Shown here in pieces: positions 25,902 through 33,473 of a stretch of DNA of 64,000 nt. How positions within the stretch are numbered: the first letter of the stretch is position 1; every line of letters begins with the position of its first letter. The notes beneath the pieces were generated by a model. It saw nothing but the letters and a program-made list of their open reading frames with translations. It was not told where the DNA came from and made no database searches. Source of the stretch: Thiothrix phosphatis (lineage in GTDB: Bacteria > Pseudomonadota > Gammaproteobacteria > Thiotrichales > Thiotrichaceae); NCBI RefSeq assembly GCF_035668035.1, contig NZ_JAYMYJ010000112.1, positions 1 through 64,000 on the forward strand, in the 5' to 3' direction. The translations under genes were made by a program, and so were the position numbers.

Positions 25902-26106
25902 AGATTTCCACGCTGTGCGGGGCGCACTTGTGGCAGCCGCCGCCGCAGGCTGAACCGGCGGGCAGGCGGCGCACCCGCCCCTTGCGTTCCAACGTCGCCA
26001 GCATGGCCTGGAGCGCATCCGGCGCGGCGGCCAGCGCGAAGGACATGTCCTGCACGCTGGCGCGTTTGCGTTCACGCAGGTAAGCGGTGACTTTGGACAG
26101 GATCAT
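25879..26106 (-). CDS. feoC: FeoC-like ferrous iron transport regulator
   Basis: A 75-aa FeoC-type winged-helix protein. The N-terminal MILSKVTAYLRERKRASVQDM is the DNA-binding-like fold, and the wing carries a Cys cluster CGGGCHKC that could bind an oxygen-sensitive Fe-S centre. It lies 15 bases after feoB and overlaps the next gene. In other bacteria FeoC interacts with FeoB or protects it from proteolysis. Confidence 0.85.
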   Translation of the reverse strand: MILSKVTAYLRERKRASVQDMSFALAAAPDALQAMLATLERKGRVRRLPAGSACGGGCHKCAPHSVEIYEWVDAG

Positions 26107-26121
26107 GGCAAAAACCTCCGG

Positions 26122-27813
26122 TCATGCGTTGTGTGGGGCGGGCAAGGGCAGGTCAGCGTCGCGCCGCCCCAGCCAGTGCAGGATCAGGAACGCCGTCACC
26201 ATGCAGGCCAGCACAATGCCGATCCACATGCCGGAACTGGCGGGGTGGTGCGCAAAGCTGGCGCCCTGGTAATACAAAGTGGCCAGCCCATAGCCCAGCC
26301 CGGTCGTCCACCAGACCACGAACAGCGTCCAGCGCAGGCCGGATTCCTGATAGACCGCAGCGGTGGCGGCGGTGCAGGGGAAATACAGCAGGATGAACAG
26401 CAGGTAGGCGAATGCGCCCGCCGCGCCGTCAAAGCGCGCCGCCATGGCACCGAAGGTGCTGGCTGCCACATCCTGTTCCTGCGCGACCTGCTCCGCACTG
26501 ACATCGCCGACATTGACGCCCAGCGGGTCAGCCCAGCTTCCCAGCGCCGCCGCCAGGTTGGTGGGGATGGTGGCGAACGCCTCGCCCAGTTTGGTGCCCA
26601 GGCTGAAAGGCTCCTCTTGCGCTGCGGCACCTGCGGCCGCCGCATCCTGTTCCGCCAGGGCGGTATAGGCCGCGTTCAGCGTGCCGACCACAGCTTCCTT
26701 CGCCAACACCCCGGTGAAAATGCCGACGGCGGCGGGCCAGTTGTCTTCATGCAAGCCCATTGGCGAGAACGCCGGGGCGAGGGTGCGGCCCACTTCCGCC
26801 AACACCGACTTGTCGCTGTCCTCATGGCCGAAACTGCCGTCCGTGCCCAGCGCATTGAGGAAATTCAGCACCAGCACCATCGGCACAATAATGCGCCCGG
26901 CCTTGACGACAAAGCTTTTCAGGCGCGACCAAGTATGCGTCAACACGCCCTTGAGGGTTGGCAGGTGGTAAGGCGGCAGCTCCATGATGAACGGGGTGGC
27001 TTCGCCCTTGAGGATGGAATGTTTCAGCACCAGCCCGGTCAGCACGGCCACAGCGATGCCGATCAGGTACAGGCCGAACACGACATTCTGCGCGCCATGC
27101 GGGAAAAAGGCGGCGGCGAACAGCACATACACCGGCAAGCGCGCGCCGCAGGACATGAACGGCGCCATGGCGATGGTCATCAGCCGGTCGCGGCGGTGTT
27201 CCAGCGTGCGGGTGGCCATGATCGCGGGCACGTTGCAGCCGAAGCCGACAATCAGCGGCACGAAGGATTTGCCCGGCAGGCCGACCCAGCGCATGAAGCG
27301 ATCCATGACAAACGCCGCCCGTGCCATGTAGCCGGAATCTTCCAGCGCGGACAGGAACAGGTACAGGAAGCCGATGACGGGGATGAAGGTGGCGACCACT
27401 TGGAGGCCGCCGCCAACGCCTTTGGCCAGCAGCACCGTCAGCCAGTCAGGGGAGCCTAGCGCGCCCAGCACCTCGGCGAAGGCGTCGACGAAAATGGCGC
27501 CCGCGCCAATGTCGAAGAAATCGATGAAGGCACCGCCGATGTTGATGGTGAACATGAACATCAGGTACATCATGAACAGGAAGATCGGGATGCCGACAAT
27601 GCGGTTCAGCACCACCCGGTCGATGCGGTCGGTGAGGTCGCGGCTGGCTTGCCCGGTCATGCTGACGGCGGCGTTGGCGACGCGGTTGGCAAGGTTGTAG
27701 CGCGCATCCGCCACCATGATGTCGATGTCTTCGCCCAGTTCTGCGGTGTGTTGGGCGGCTACGGCGCTGAGTTCCGCGCCTGCCGCCTGTTTCGCCAGGT
27801 CGTCGCCTTCCAA
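26122..27813 (-). CDS. feoB: FeoB C-terminal fragment (ferrous iron permease), frameshifted
   Basis: Membrane permease part of FeoB, the GTP-gated Fe(II) importer. It has Gate and core segments (VSFTGQ-type loops, SCGARLPVYVLF, GFGCNVPAIMATRTLEHRRDR, LPPYHLPT, GLHEDNWPAAVGIFTGVLAKEAVVGTL), with about eight membrane helices and the expected Cys-containing motif. The frame actually begins further upstream at PRWLAIRLLEGDD, which is not in frame with the N-terminal half. With one extra base in the CCCC run at 27836-27839 (minus strand) both halves would give one protein of 772 aa, the normal FeoB size. So this is either a recent frameshift, a homopolymer sequencing error, or a programmed event. 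Confidence 0.85.
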   Translation of the reverse strand: MEGDDLAKQAAGAELSAVAAQHTAELGEDIDIMVADARYNLANRVANAAVSMTGQASRDLTDRIDRVVLNRIVGIPIFLFMMYLMFMFTINIGGAFIDFFDIGAGAIFVDAFAEVLGALGSPDWLTVLLAKGVGGGLQVVATFIPVIGFLYLFLSALEDSGYMARAAFVMDRFMRWVGLPGKSFVPLIVGFGCNVPAIMATRTLEHRRDRLMTIAMAPFMSCGARLPVYVLFAAAFFPHGAQNVVFGLYLIGIAVAVLTGLVLKHSILKGEATPFIMELPPYHLPTLKGVLTHTWSRLKSFVVKAGRIIVPMVLVLNFLNALGTDGSFGHEDSDKSVLAEVGRTLAPAFSPMGLHEDNWPAAVGIFTGVLAKEAVVGTLNAAYTALAEQDAAAAGAAAQEEPFSLGTKLGEAFATIPTNLAAALGSWADPLGVNVGDVSAEQVAQEQDVAASTFGAMAARFDGAAGAFAYLLFILLYFPCTAATAAVYQESGLRWTLFVVWWTTGLGYGLATLYYQGASFAHHPASSGMWIGIVLACMVTAFLILHWLGRRDADLPLPAPHNA

Positions 27814-28439
27814 CAGGCGGATGGCCAGCCAGCGTGGGGAGACGCCGCCGTGGCGAGTGTCCCGGCCAGTTGTTCGACCGCCTGTTCCAGCAGGTCGTCA
27901 TAGCTGACCCGGACGCTGGGCCGTGGCTGCTGGACAACGGCTTCTTGGATGGCCTGTTTCAGCGCATCCACCCCTGCGCCTTCAGACGCGACCACCGGGA
28001 TGACGGGGCAACCCAGTTGCTGCGCGAGGGCAGCGGCGTCCACCTGCATGCCTTTGGTTGCCGCCACGTCCACCATGTTCAGCACCACCAGCAACGGCAC
28101 ACGCATTTCGGCCAGCTGGCTGGTGAGGTACAGGTTGCGTTCGAGGTTGGAGGCGTCGACGATATTGATGATCAGGTCGGCTTCATTGGCGTGGACGTAA
28201 TCGCGGGCGACTTTTTCATCCAGCGACACTTCGCGGTCAACCACGTCCAACGAGTAGGTGCCGGGCAGGTCGACCACTTCAAAGCGGGTGTCATGCAGCC
28301 GGTATTCGCCAGTTTTGCGTTCGACGGTGACGCCCGGCCAGTTGCCGACCCGCTGCTTGGAGCCGGTCAGGGCATTGAACAGGGTGGTTTTGCCGCAGTT
28401 GGGGTTGCCGACCAGCCCGATGGTGTAGTGTGTTTTCAT
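27759..28439 (-). CDS. feoB: FeoB N-terminal fragment (G domain), frameshifted
   Basis: N-terminal GTPase half of FeoB: G1 GNPNCGKTT at residues 11-19, G2 and G3 region WPGVTVERKTGEYRL and DLPGTYSLD, G4 NMVD, G5 VVASEG. The helical GDI-domain start follows. After ATAASPHAGW the reading frame runs into non-FeoB sequence and stops at 27759. The ATG overlaps the stop of feoA (ATGA). See the C-terminal fragment for the compensating base. Confidence 0.85.
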   Translation of the reverse strand: MKTHYTIGLVGNPNCGKTTLFNALTGSKQRVGNWPGVTVERKTGEYRLHDTRFEVVDLPGTYSLDVVDREVSLDEKVARDYVHANEADLIINIVDASNLERNLYLTSQLAEMRVPLLVVLNMVDVAATKGMQVDAAALAQQLGCPVIPVVASEGAGVDALKQAIQEAVVQQPRPSVRVSYDDLLEQAVEQLAGTLATAASPHAGWPSACWKATTWRNRRQARNSAP

Positions 28440-28666
28440 GGCAGTTTCTCCAGGGACAGCGCCGCCGCCTCATCCTTGCGCACCGACAGGGAAAAGCCGC
28501 GCACGCGGATTTCCACCGGGTCACCCATCGGGGCGACGCGGGTGACATGGATTTCTGCGCCGGGGGTCAGCCCCATCGCCAGCAGTTTACGGCGGTAAGC
28601 GCCGCCGCCCTCCAGAAAGCCTTTGATCCGGGCGTGGTCGCCTACCTGTAATTCCTTGAGCGTCAT
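28436..28666 (-). CDS. feoA: FeoA (proximal)
   Basis: SH3-like cytoplasmic protein of ferrous iron transport, 76 aa: MTLKELQVGDHARIKGFLEG, then YRRKLLAMGLTPGAEIHVTRVAPMGDPVEIRV, the FeoA core. The start at 28666 has GGAGAAA four bases upstream. It overlaps feoB by four bases. FeoA is thought to modulate FeoB. Confidence 0.93.
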   Translation of the reverse strand: MTLKELQVGDHARIKGFLEGGGAYRRKLLAMGLTPGAEIHVTRVAPMGDPVEIRVRGFSLSVRKDEAAALSLEKLP

Positions 28667-28700
28667 TGGGTTTCTCCATTGTAAAGTGACGGTCGTGGCC

Positions 28701-28940
28701 TCATTCCACGACTTCGACCATGATCTTGTGCGCCATGCCGCCGCCCAGTGCAAAGCGGGTTTCGCCGCGTGACACCACCAGCCCGCCGCCTTGCCGTTGG
28801 CGGATGGTGATTTCACTGCCGATATTCAGGCCCATTTCGGTCACGCGCTTGTCCAGCATCGCGCCGCCCCGCAAGGCCACTATCCTGACGGTGGTCCCTT
28901 CTGCCGCCATTCCCAGCGGGAAACTGCCTTGTCCAGCCAT
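28701..28940 (-). CDS. feoA: FeoA-domain protein (second copy)
   Basis: A second FeoA-type protein, 79 aa, with ALRGGAMLDKRVTEMGLNIGSEITIRQRQGG and a Gly-rich end (ALGGGMAHKIMVEVVE). It lies 34 bases upstream of the first copy and is clearly diverged from it, so it is not a recent duplicate. Tandem FeoA genes occur in some feo operons. Confidence 0.9.
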   Translation of the reverse strand: MAGQGSFPLGMAAEGTTVRIVALRGGAMLDKRVTEMGLNIGSEITIRQRQGGGLVVSRGETRFALGGGMAHKIMVEVVE

Positions 28941-28960
28941 ATGTGCTTGTCATCCTGTCC

Positions 28961-29332
28961 CTATAAAAGTTTGCCTATCAGGTGGCTGGCAGTGCGTTGC
29001 GCCAGCGCGCCCACCAATGCTTTGCCAAACAGCCCGGTGACTTTTTCCGCCGGATCTGCGGCTGTTTGGCGATGTGTGCGGATATTGGCGGAAGGGCGGA
29101 TGCATCCGGCAATCTCCAGCGTGTTGATCAGGTCGTCCTGACCCAACCGTTGCGGGTCGTAGTGCACGGTCAGGCTGCCTGCGTGCTTGTTGTAGCGCAC
29201 CTGCTCAACACCGGGCGTTGCCTCCAGCGCGATGACGGCGCGGCGGGCGACTGCGCCGTGGCAGTTGAAATGGCGGCCTTTCAGGCGCAGCCGTCCTGGG
29301 GTGTGGTGCATATAGTCAATGGCGCTCGTCAT
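28961..29332 (-). CDS. HMA-like heavy-metal-associated domain protein, feo operon leader
   Basis: A 123-aa protein whose first ~70 residues look like an HMA_2-type fold (YMHHTPGRLRLKGRHF, then TPGVEQVRYNKHAGSLTVHYDP) without the CxxC of classic copper chaperones. A Cys follows (EIAGCIRPS), then a basic tail ending LIGKLL. Its relatives occur next to P1B-6 ATPases and Feo proteins. It is the first gene of the feo operon, 20 bases before feoA, and a paralogue of the 119-aa protein at 33114. See the ferrosome finding. Confidence 0.75.
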   Translation of the reverse strand: MTSAIDYMHHTPGRLRLKGRHFNCHGAVARRAVIALEATPGVEQVRYNKHAGSLTVHYDPQRLGQDDLINTLEIAGCIRPSANIRTHRQTAADPAEKVTGLFGKALVGALAQRTASHLIGKLL

Positions 29333-29361
29333 GATGGGGTTCCTCGTTTAATGGCTTGCCA

Positions 29362-29382
29362 AATGATTATTACTATCATCTA
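29362..29382 (-). promoter_or_regulatory. Fur box upstream of the feo operon
   Basis: On the minus strand GATGATAGTAATAATCATTTG matches the Fur consensus as three GATAAT-like hexamers with a few mismatches. It is 30 bases before the first gene of the feo operon. Confidence 0.6.
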
Positions 29383-29423
29383 AGAAGGATAAAAACCATA
29401 TCCCATCAAACAATTTGCGCCTG

Positions 29424-31547
29424 TCAGCGCCGTTTTGATTGGCTGTTGTCCGCCAGCCCATTGATGTCGACCCCAACCAGCGCCCGCAACAACACGCCGA
29501 TGGTGGTTCCGTTGTGCAGCACTGCGCTCATGACCGGCGACAGTTTGCCCAGCACGGCTCCCGCCAAGACGGCGGTGTTCACGCCGACTGCCATGTGGAA
29601 GTTGCTGCGGATCAGTTGCATGGTGCGTCCGGCCAATTCGCGGGCGTCGGCCACCGCCGCCAGCCGGTCATCCATCAGCACGATGCTGGCGGTGGCGCGG
29701 GCGATGTCGGCCCCGCGCGGCATGGCGATGCCGACTTCCGCCACCGACAGGGCTGGGCCGTCATTGACGCCATCGCCGACGAAAGCGACTTTGCGGCCTT
29801 GCGCCTGCAACTGCTGGATAATGGCGGCTTTTTCTTCCGGGGCGACTTCGGCGTACACCGCATCCAGCCCCAGTTCGTCCGCCAGGGCTTCAGCCTTGCT
29901 GCGCTTGTCGCCGGTGATCATCACCGCCTGGGTGATGCCAAGGCTGCGCAAGCGTTGGATGGCGTATACGGCGTCGGCACGCAAGGTGTCCCGCAAGGCG
30001 ACAATGCCGATGGGGCTGGCGGCGGAATGTGCTTGCGCCGCAGCGCCTACGTACAGCAGGGTTTTGCCTTCCTCCTGTAATCGCCCAATGGCCGGTTCGT
30101 GCTGGGTGAAGAGGATATTGTGGTGCTCTTCCAGGAAATGGCGGCTGCCGATCACCACGCGCTTGCCGTCCACTGCGGTCGACAGGCCATGCGCCACCAG
30201 ATAGTCCACTTCGCCGTGGGTAATGTGCTGAAGGTCGCGTTCCCTGGCGGCGTCCACCACCGCCTGTGCCAATGGGTGGCTGGCGTGCTCCTCGATGGAG
30301 GCCACCAGCGCCAGCAGGGCGTTTTCATCCAGGTGGGATTCATCCAGCGCCATGATGTCGGTGACGGCCAGCTCGCTGTGGGTCAGGGTGCCGGTTTTGT
30401 CGAAGACGATGGTGTCCACTTCCGCCAACCGTTCAATGGCGCTGCCGCCGCGCATCAGGATGCCGTGGGTGGCGGCGCGGTACATGCCGGATTTGAACGC
30501 CATCGGCGTGCCCAGCTTGAGGGCGCAGGAATAATCCACCAGGAACACCGATTGCAGCCGCGTCAGGTCGCGGGTGAAGGCGTACACCAGCCCGCCGGTG
30601 ATCAGGGTGAACCAGACGCGCTTGTCGGCGAGTTCATCCGCCATCCGCTGGGTGTCGGAACGGTTGGCCAGCGAAGATTGGATGAAACCGGCGACCCTGG
30701 CCGTGGTGGTGCCGGAGCCGACCCGCTGGGCTTCGATGCGGATGCGGCCTTCCTCCACCACGCTGCCTGCGACGGCGCGATGGCGCGGCTCCTTGCGCAC
30801 CGGCAGGTTTTCGCCGGTCACTGCCGCTTGGTTGAGCAGGGCGATGCCTTCCACCACGCGCCCGTCCACCGGCACGGTTTCGCCGACGCCAACGACTACA
30901 ATTTCACCGACACGGACTTCATCGCCGGGAATTTGCGTCAATTCGCCATTGCGTTCCACCCAGGCCGGAGCCGGTTCCGGCTGCAACAGGCGGCGCAGCA
31001 GGCGGTCGGATTTGCGTTCCGTCTGATGTTCGAGGTATTCGCCCAGTGCCAGCAAGAACGTGGTGATGCCAGCGCTATAGGCCTCGCCCTTGAAGCCCGC
31101 CAGCCCGACGGCCAGCGCGTCCAGCACCTCCATTTTCACGCCGGAGCGGATGAAGGTGTCCACCCCGTTGAGCAGGATGGGTGCCGCATTGGCCAGGCTC
31201 AATGCCCGCCGCTGCGCCGGTGATAGCCAGGGCATCAACGCCAACGATGCGGCGTTGCCGAGCAGCGGGGCGATTTCGGCTGGAGCGGCTTCGGCTGCGC
31301 CCGCTTTCCCGGCGGCGGGCTCACTGCGGAAATCCACCAGCCGTTGCAGGATGGCGCTGCGTCCGGCGCGGTGCGGGTCGAAGGTGATGGCGACGCTGCC
31401 CGCCTTACGGTTGATGCGCACGTCCCGGATGCCCGGTTGGGCTTCCAGCCAGGATTCCAGCCAGAGCGGATTGAAATCGCGCGCGCTGACAGCGGGTAAC
31501 CGCACCCGCAGGCGCGCCGGGGTTTCGTGCAGAACAACAGGCTCCAT
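29424..31547 (-). CDS. P1B-type metal-transporting ATPase with Ser-Cys-Ala motif (FezB/P1B-6-like)
   Basis: Membrane cation pump of 707 aa: N-terminal HMA-like domain without CxxC (residues 1-75), membrane helices, actuator TGEN at 244-247, transport motif DYSCALKLGTP at residues 338-348 (Ser-Cys-Ala in place of Cys-Pro-Cys), phosphorylation site DKTGT at 383-387, and GDGVNDGPAL in the hinge. The SCA motif and the neighbouring HMA protein are what I would expect of P1B-6 ATPases such as FezB, which loads iron into ferrosomes. Metal specificity is not shown by the sequence. The start at 31547 is four bases after the 51-aa gene; a longer in-frame start at 31637 would overlap it. Last gene of the cluster. 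Confidence 0.85.
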   Translation of the reverse strand: MEPVVLHETPARLRVRLPAVSARDFNPLWLESWLEAQPGIRDVRINRKAGSVAITFDPHRAGRSAILQRLVDFRSEPAAGKAGAAEAAPAEIAPLLGNAASLALMPWLSPAQRRALSLANAAPILLNGVDTFIRSGVKMEVLDALAVGLAGFKGEAYSAGITTFLLALGEYLEHQTERKSDRLLRRLLQPEPAPAWVERNGELTQIPGDEVRVGEIVVVGVGETVPVDGRVVEGIALLNQAAVTGENLPVRKEPRHRAVAGSVVEEGRIRIEAQRVGSGTTTARVAGFIQSSLANRSDTQRMADELADKRVWFTLITGGLVYAFTRDLTRLQSVFLVDYSCALKLGTPMAFKSGMYRAATHGILMRGGSAIERLAEVDTIVFDKTGTLTHSELAVTDIMALDESHLDENALLALVASIEEHASHPLAQAVVDAARERDLQHITHGEVDYLVAHGLSTAVDGKRVVIGSRHFLEEHHNILFTQHEPAIGRLQEEGKTLLYVGAAAQAHSAASPIGIVALRDTLRADAVYAIQRLRSLGITQAVMITGDKRSKAEALADELGLDAVYAEVAPEEKAAIIQQLQAQGRKVAFVGDGVNDGPALSVAEVGIAMPRGADIARATASIVLMDDRLAAVADARELAGRTMQLIRSNFHMAVGVNTAVLAGAVLGKLSPVMSAVLHNGTTIGVLLRALVGVDINGLADNSQSKRR

Positions 31548-31551
31548 GTGC

Positions 31552-31707
31552 TTAATCCTTTTTCGCCAAATCCTGTTTGCCCAATCCCAGCGCCTTACCG
31601 GCGGCATACGCCAGCGCGGCACCTGCCAGCAAGCCAACCAACCAGCGGTCTAGCTTGCGTGGCGGGCGTGCCGTTAGCGGGAGGGAACGTTTGCCGGGGA
31701 TGATCAT
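31552..31707 (-). CDS. 51-aa membrane protein (Gly/Ala-zipper), fez-like cluster
   Basis: A 51-aa gene that small-ORF cut-offs would miss. Its ATG overlaps the stop of the preceding gene (ATGA, 31704-31707), and its TAA is four bases before the ATPase start. After a basic N-terminus (RPPRKLDR) it has one hydrophobic segment WLVGLLAGAALAYAAGKALG with small-xxx-small spacing, then a Lys-rich end. The coupling on both sides makes it very likely real. Function unknown; probably a membrane component of the same iron compartment. Confidence 0.75.
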   Translation of the reverse strand: MIIPGKRSLPLTARPPRKLDRWLVGLLAGAALAYAAGKALGLGKQDLAKKD

Positions 31708-32102
31708 TCGCTGCCAGCTTCGGCGCGGATTTCGGCTTCAGCGTCCTGGAAGCGTTCCTTCAGCTCCTCCACCCCGCCTTGCAGCAGGCTCCACGCCTTG
31801 ACTGCGCCCTTGATGGCGGCGCGCTGCACGTTTTCGTTGGTCAGCAGGTAAGCCGCCGCCGCGCCGATCAACGCCCCTTTGATAAAGCGTTCATTGAGGA
31901 AACTGGGCACAGCCGCCGCCGGTGGCGGGTAATACGGCGCATAAGCCGGATAGCCAAGGTAGGCGGGCGCAGGCGGCGGAAAATAAGCCGCTTGTGGCAT
32001 TGGCGCATAGGGTTGCTGTTGGCTCATGTTGGGCGGTTGTTGCATGGCGTCCTGCGCCCCTTCTTGCGGTTGGGGCGGATACGCTGGGTTATGATGATCC
32101 AT
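31704..32102 (-). CDS. Pro-rich YtxH-like membrane protein A, fez-like cluster
   Basis: A 132-aa protein. Residues 1-65 are rich in Pro, Gln, Tyr and Ala (PPPAPAYLGYPAYAPYYPPP). Residues about 69-132 hold FIKGALIGAAAAYLLTNENV and a charged coiled-coil end (ELKERFQDAEAEIRAEAG), like YtxH proteins. The core FIKGALIGAAAA--LTN--VQRA matches the 202-aa protein at 32502 (FWKGAMVGAAAVLLFTNGGV), so the two are paralogues. Likely membrane-associated; role inferred only from the cluster. Confidence 0.7.
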   Translation of the reverse strand: MDHHNPAYPPQPQEGAQDAMQQPPNMSQQQPYAPMPQAAYFPPPAPAYLGYPAYAPYYPPPAAAVPSFLNERFIKGALIGAAAAYLLTNENVQRAAIKGAVKAWSLLQGGVEELKERFQDAEAEIRAEAGSE

Positions 32103-32125
32103 GGTCGGGTTCCTTTAGCAATGGG

Positions 32126-32509
32126 TTATTCGCCTGACTTTTCATCAGACCAGCGGTTGAGGCCGTACAGGACTGCCGTGCCGACGCCGAACATGACCGC
32201 CAGCCGCAACAGCCCACGATCTGCGAATGCATGGGAGGCGGCATTGGCGACGCTGGTGGCCGCAGCCGTGGCGGCAGCCGTTGCAATGGCGCTGGAAAGG
32301 GCGGTTTTGCCGGTGTCCAGCAGCGCTTCCCGTGGCTGGATTTCATCCTTTTGCATCCGGCGCAGGTTTTTGGCGGCGGCGGCGGAACCACCAATGACGG
32401 CACCCGCCATCGCCATGTTGGCCAGTGCGCTGGCGGAGCAGACATGGCTGTCGCCGGTGGTGTGCGGATACGGGGTTGGGTTTTGCGGAGCAGGGTAGTA
32501 ATTAGTCAT
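32126..32509 (-). CDS. Ala/Gly-rich hydrophobic protein, fez-like cluster
   Basis: A 127-aa protein with a short Pro/Tyr N-terminus, a Gly/Ala stretch (MAMAGAVIGGSAAAAKNLRRM), an Ala/Thr-rich segment (ATAAATAAATSVANAASHA) and a likely membrane helix near the end (LAVMFGVGTAVLYGLNRW). The ATG at 32509 overlaps the stop of the upstream gene by eight bases and has GGAG seven bases before it. Not a family I recognise. Probably a membrane-shaping or assembly component. Confidence 0.65.
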   Translation of the reverse strand: MTNYYPAPQNPTPYPHTTGDSHVCSASALANMAMAGAVIGGSAAAAKNLRRMQKDEIQPREALLDTGKTALSSAIATAAATAAATSVANAASHAFADRGLLRLAVMFGVGTAVLYGLNRWSDEKSGE

Positions 32510-33110
32510 GTTCTGGCTCCTCGCTGGCGGCATTGCGCACCCGTTGTTTCACTTTGCTGACGCCTTCCTTGACCTTTTCCACGCTTTCTTCCGCTGCATC
32601 GCGGGTTTTGACGGCACCCCGGAACAAGGCGCGTTGCACGCCGCCGTTGGTGAACAGCAGCACCGCCGCCGCACCGACCATGGCTCCTTTCCAGAAATCC
32701 TTGTCATCGAAGTCCAGCAGTTTGGTGAGGCTGGCAAGCCCCGGCGTGCCACTGGTCATTTCCTGCACCATCTGGTTCAGGCCGGAAGGCTGGGTGGGCG
32801 GTTGTTGTGGGGGGGGATAGGCGGCTTGCTGGCCGTGCATCTGCCCCATGCCGGGGGCGGGGGCGTACTGGGGCGCGGCGTAAGCGTATCCCGGCCAGTA
32901 GGGCGGCGGATACGGGTAAGGCGCGGCCTGTGGGGTTGGCTGAGGCGGATAGGGCGCTGGCTGGGCGGCTTGCTGATGGCGGGCGTGGCCTTGCCCTTGC
33001 CCTTGGTTGGTTTCCCCGCCGTTGGCCGGGTTTACCATGCCGCCGCTGTCAGCAGAACCCATCCCGGAACCGGGGTTGCCGCCCGGTTCGGGCATTGCTT
33101 GTTCATTCAT
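32502..33110 (-). CDS. Pro/Gly-rich YtxH-like membrane protein B, fez-like cluster
   Basis: A 202-aa protein: residues 1-40 Gly/Asn/Met-rich, 45-115 Pro/Ala/Tyr/Gln-rich low complexity, then a conserved end (about 140-202) FWKGAMVGAAAVLLFTNGGV plus a coiled-coil Glu/Lys tail (VEKVKEGVSKVKQRV). That end is homologous to protein A (31704). AGGAG before the ATG lies inside the stop region of the preceding HMA gene. Function unknown; the extended disordered region resembles proteins that organise membranes or droplets. Confidence 0.7.
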   Translation of the reverse strand: MNEQAMPEPGGNPGSGMGSADSGGMVNPANGGETNQGQGQGHARHQQAAQPAPYPPQPTPQAAPYPYPPPYWPGYAYAAPQYAPAPGMGQMHGQQAAYPPPQQPPTQPSGLNQMVQEMTSGTPGLASLTKLLDFDDKDFWKGAMVGAAAVLLFTNGGVQRALFRGAVKTRDAAEESVEKVKEGVSKVKQRVRNAASEEPEHD

Positions 33111-33113
33111 TAC

Positions 33114-33473
33114 TTACTCCTTGTGCATGAAAGTTTCACGCAACAACTGCGCGTGGCTGTCCAGCCAGTCATTCAGCAGGACGCTGGCGTCTTGTGTGTC
33201 GCCATGAATCAATGTTTCCCAATCATCAGGGGAAATGTGTCGGGGGTCGTATTCGATAGTGATGGACGCAACCGCCGGATTCGCCCGGACTTGGCGGATG
33301 CCCGCCAGTTGGTCAAGCAGGTGCTGGAGCTGGTTGCGGTCAAGCTGTGCGCCGCTGCGCCACAATGCCACGCCCAAACGCAGGCGGATGCGGCCAGGGA
33401 TATGGTGGATGATGCTGAGGTGTTGGCGCAGGCGCAGCAGGGCGGGGACATCCAAGTTGGGGATGGCGCTCAT
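33114..33473 (-). CDS. HMA-like domain protein, first gene of the fez-like cluster
   Basis: A 119-aa protein with an HMA_2-like fold lacking CxxC: IIHHIPGRIRLRLGVALWRS, then LAGIRQVRANPAVASITIEY matches the feo-leader protein at 28961 (YMHHTPGRLRLKG). The ATG at 33473 has GGAAG six bases upstream; an in-frame ATG at 33575 lacks this and is rejected. FezC proteins of ferrosome loci also carry an HMA domain, so FezC-like is a fair provisional label. Confidence 0.72.
   Translation of the reverse strand: MSAIPNLDVPALLRLRQHLSIIHHIPGRIRLRLGVALWRSGAQLDRNQLQHLLDQLAGIRQVRANPAVASITIEYDPRHISPDDWETLIHGDTQDASVLLNDWLDSHAQLLRETFMHKE

Noticed and set aside
27759..28439. feoB break as a clear programmed -1 frameshift
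   Set aside because: No classic slippery heptamer with a downstream stem was evident; mutation or sequencing error in the C4 run is simpler, so only noted as one option.
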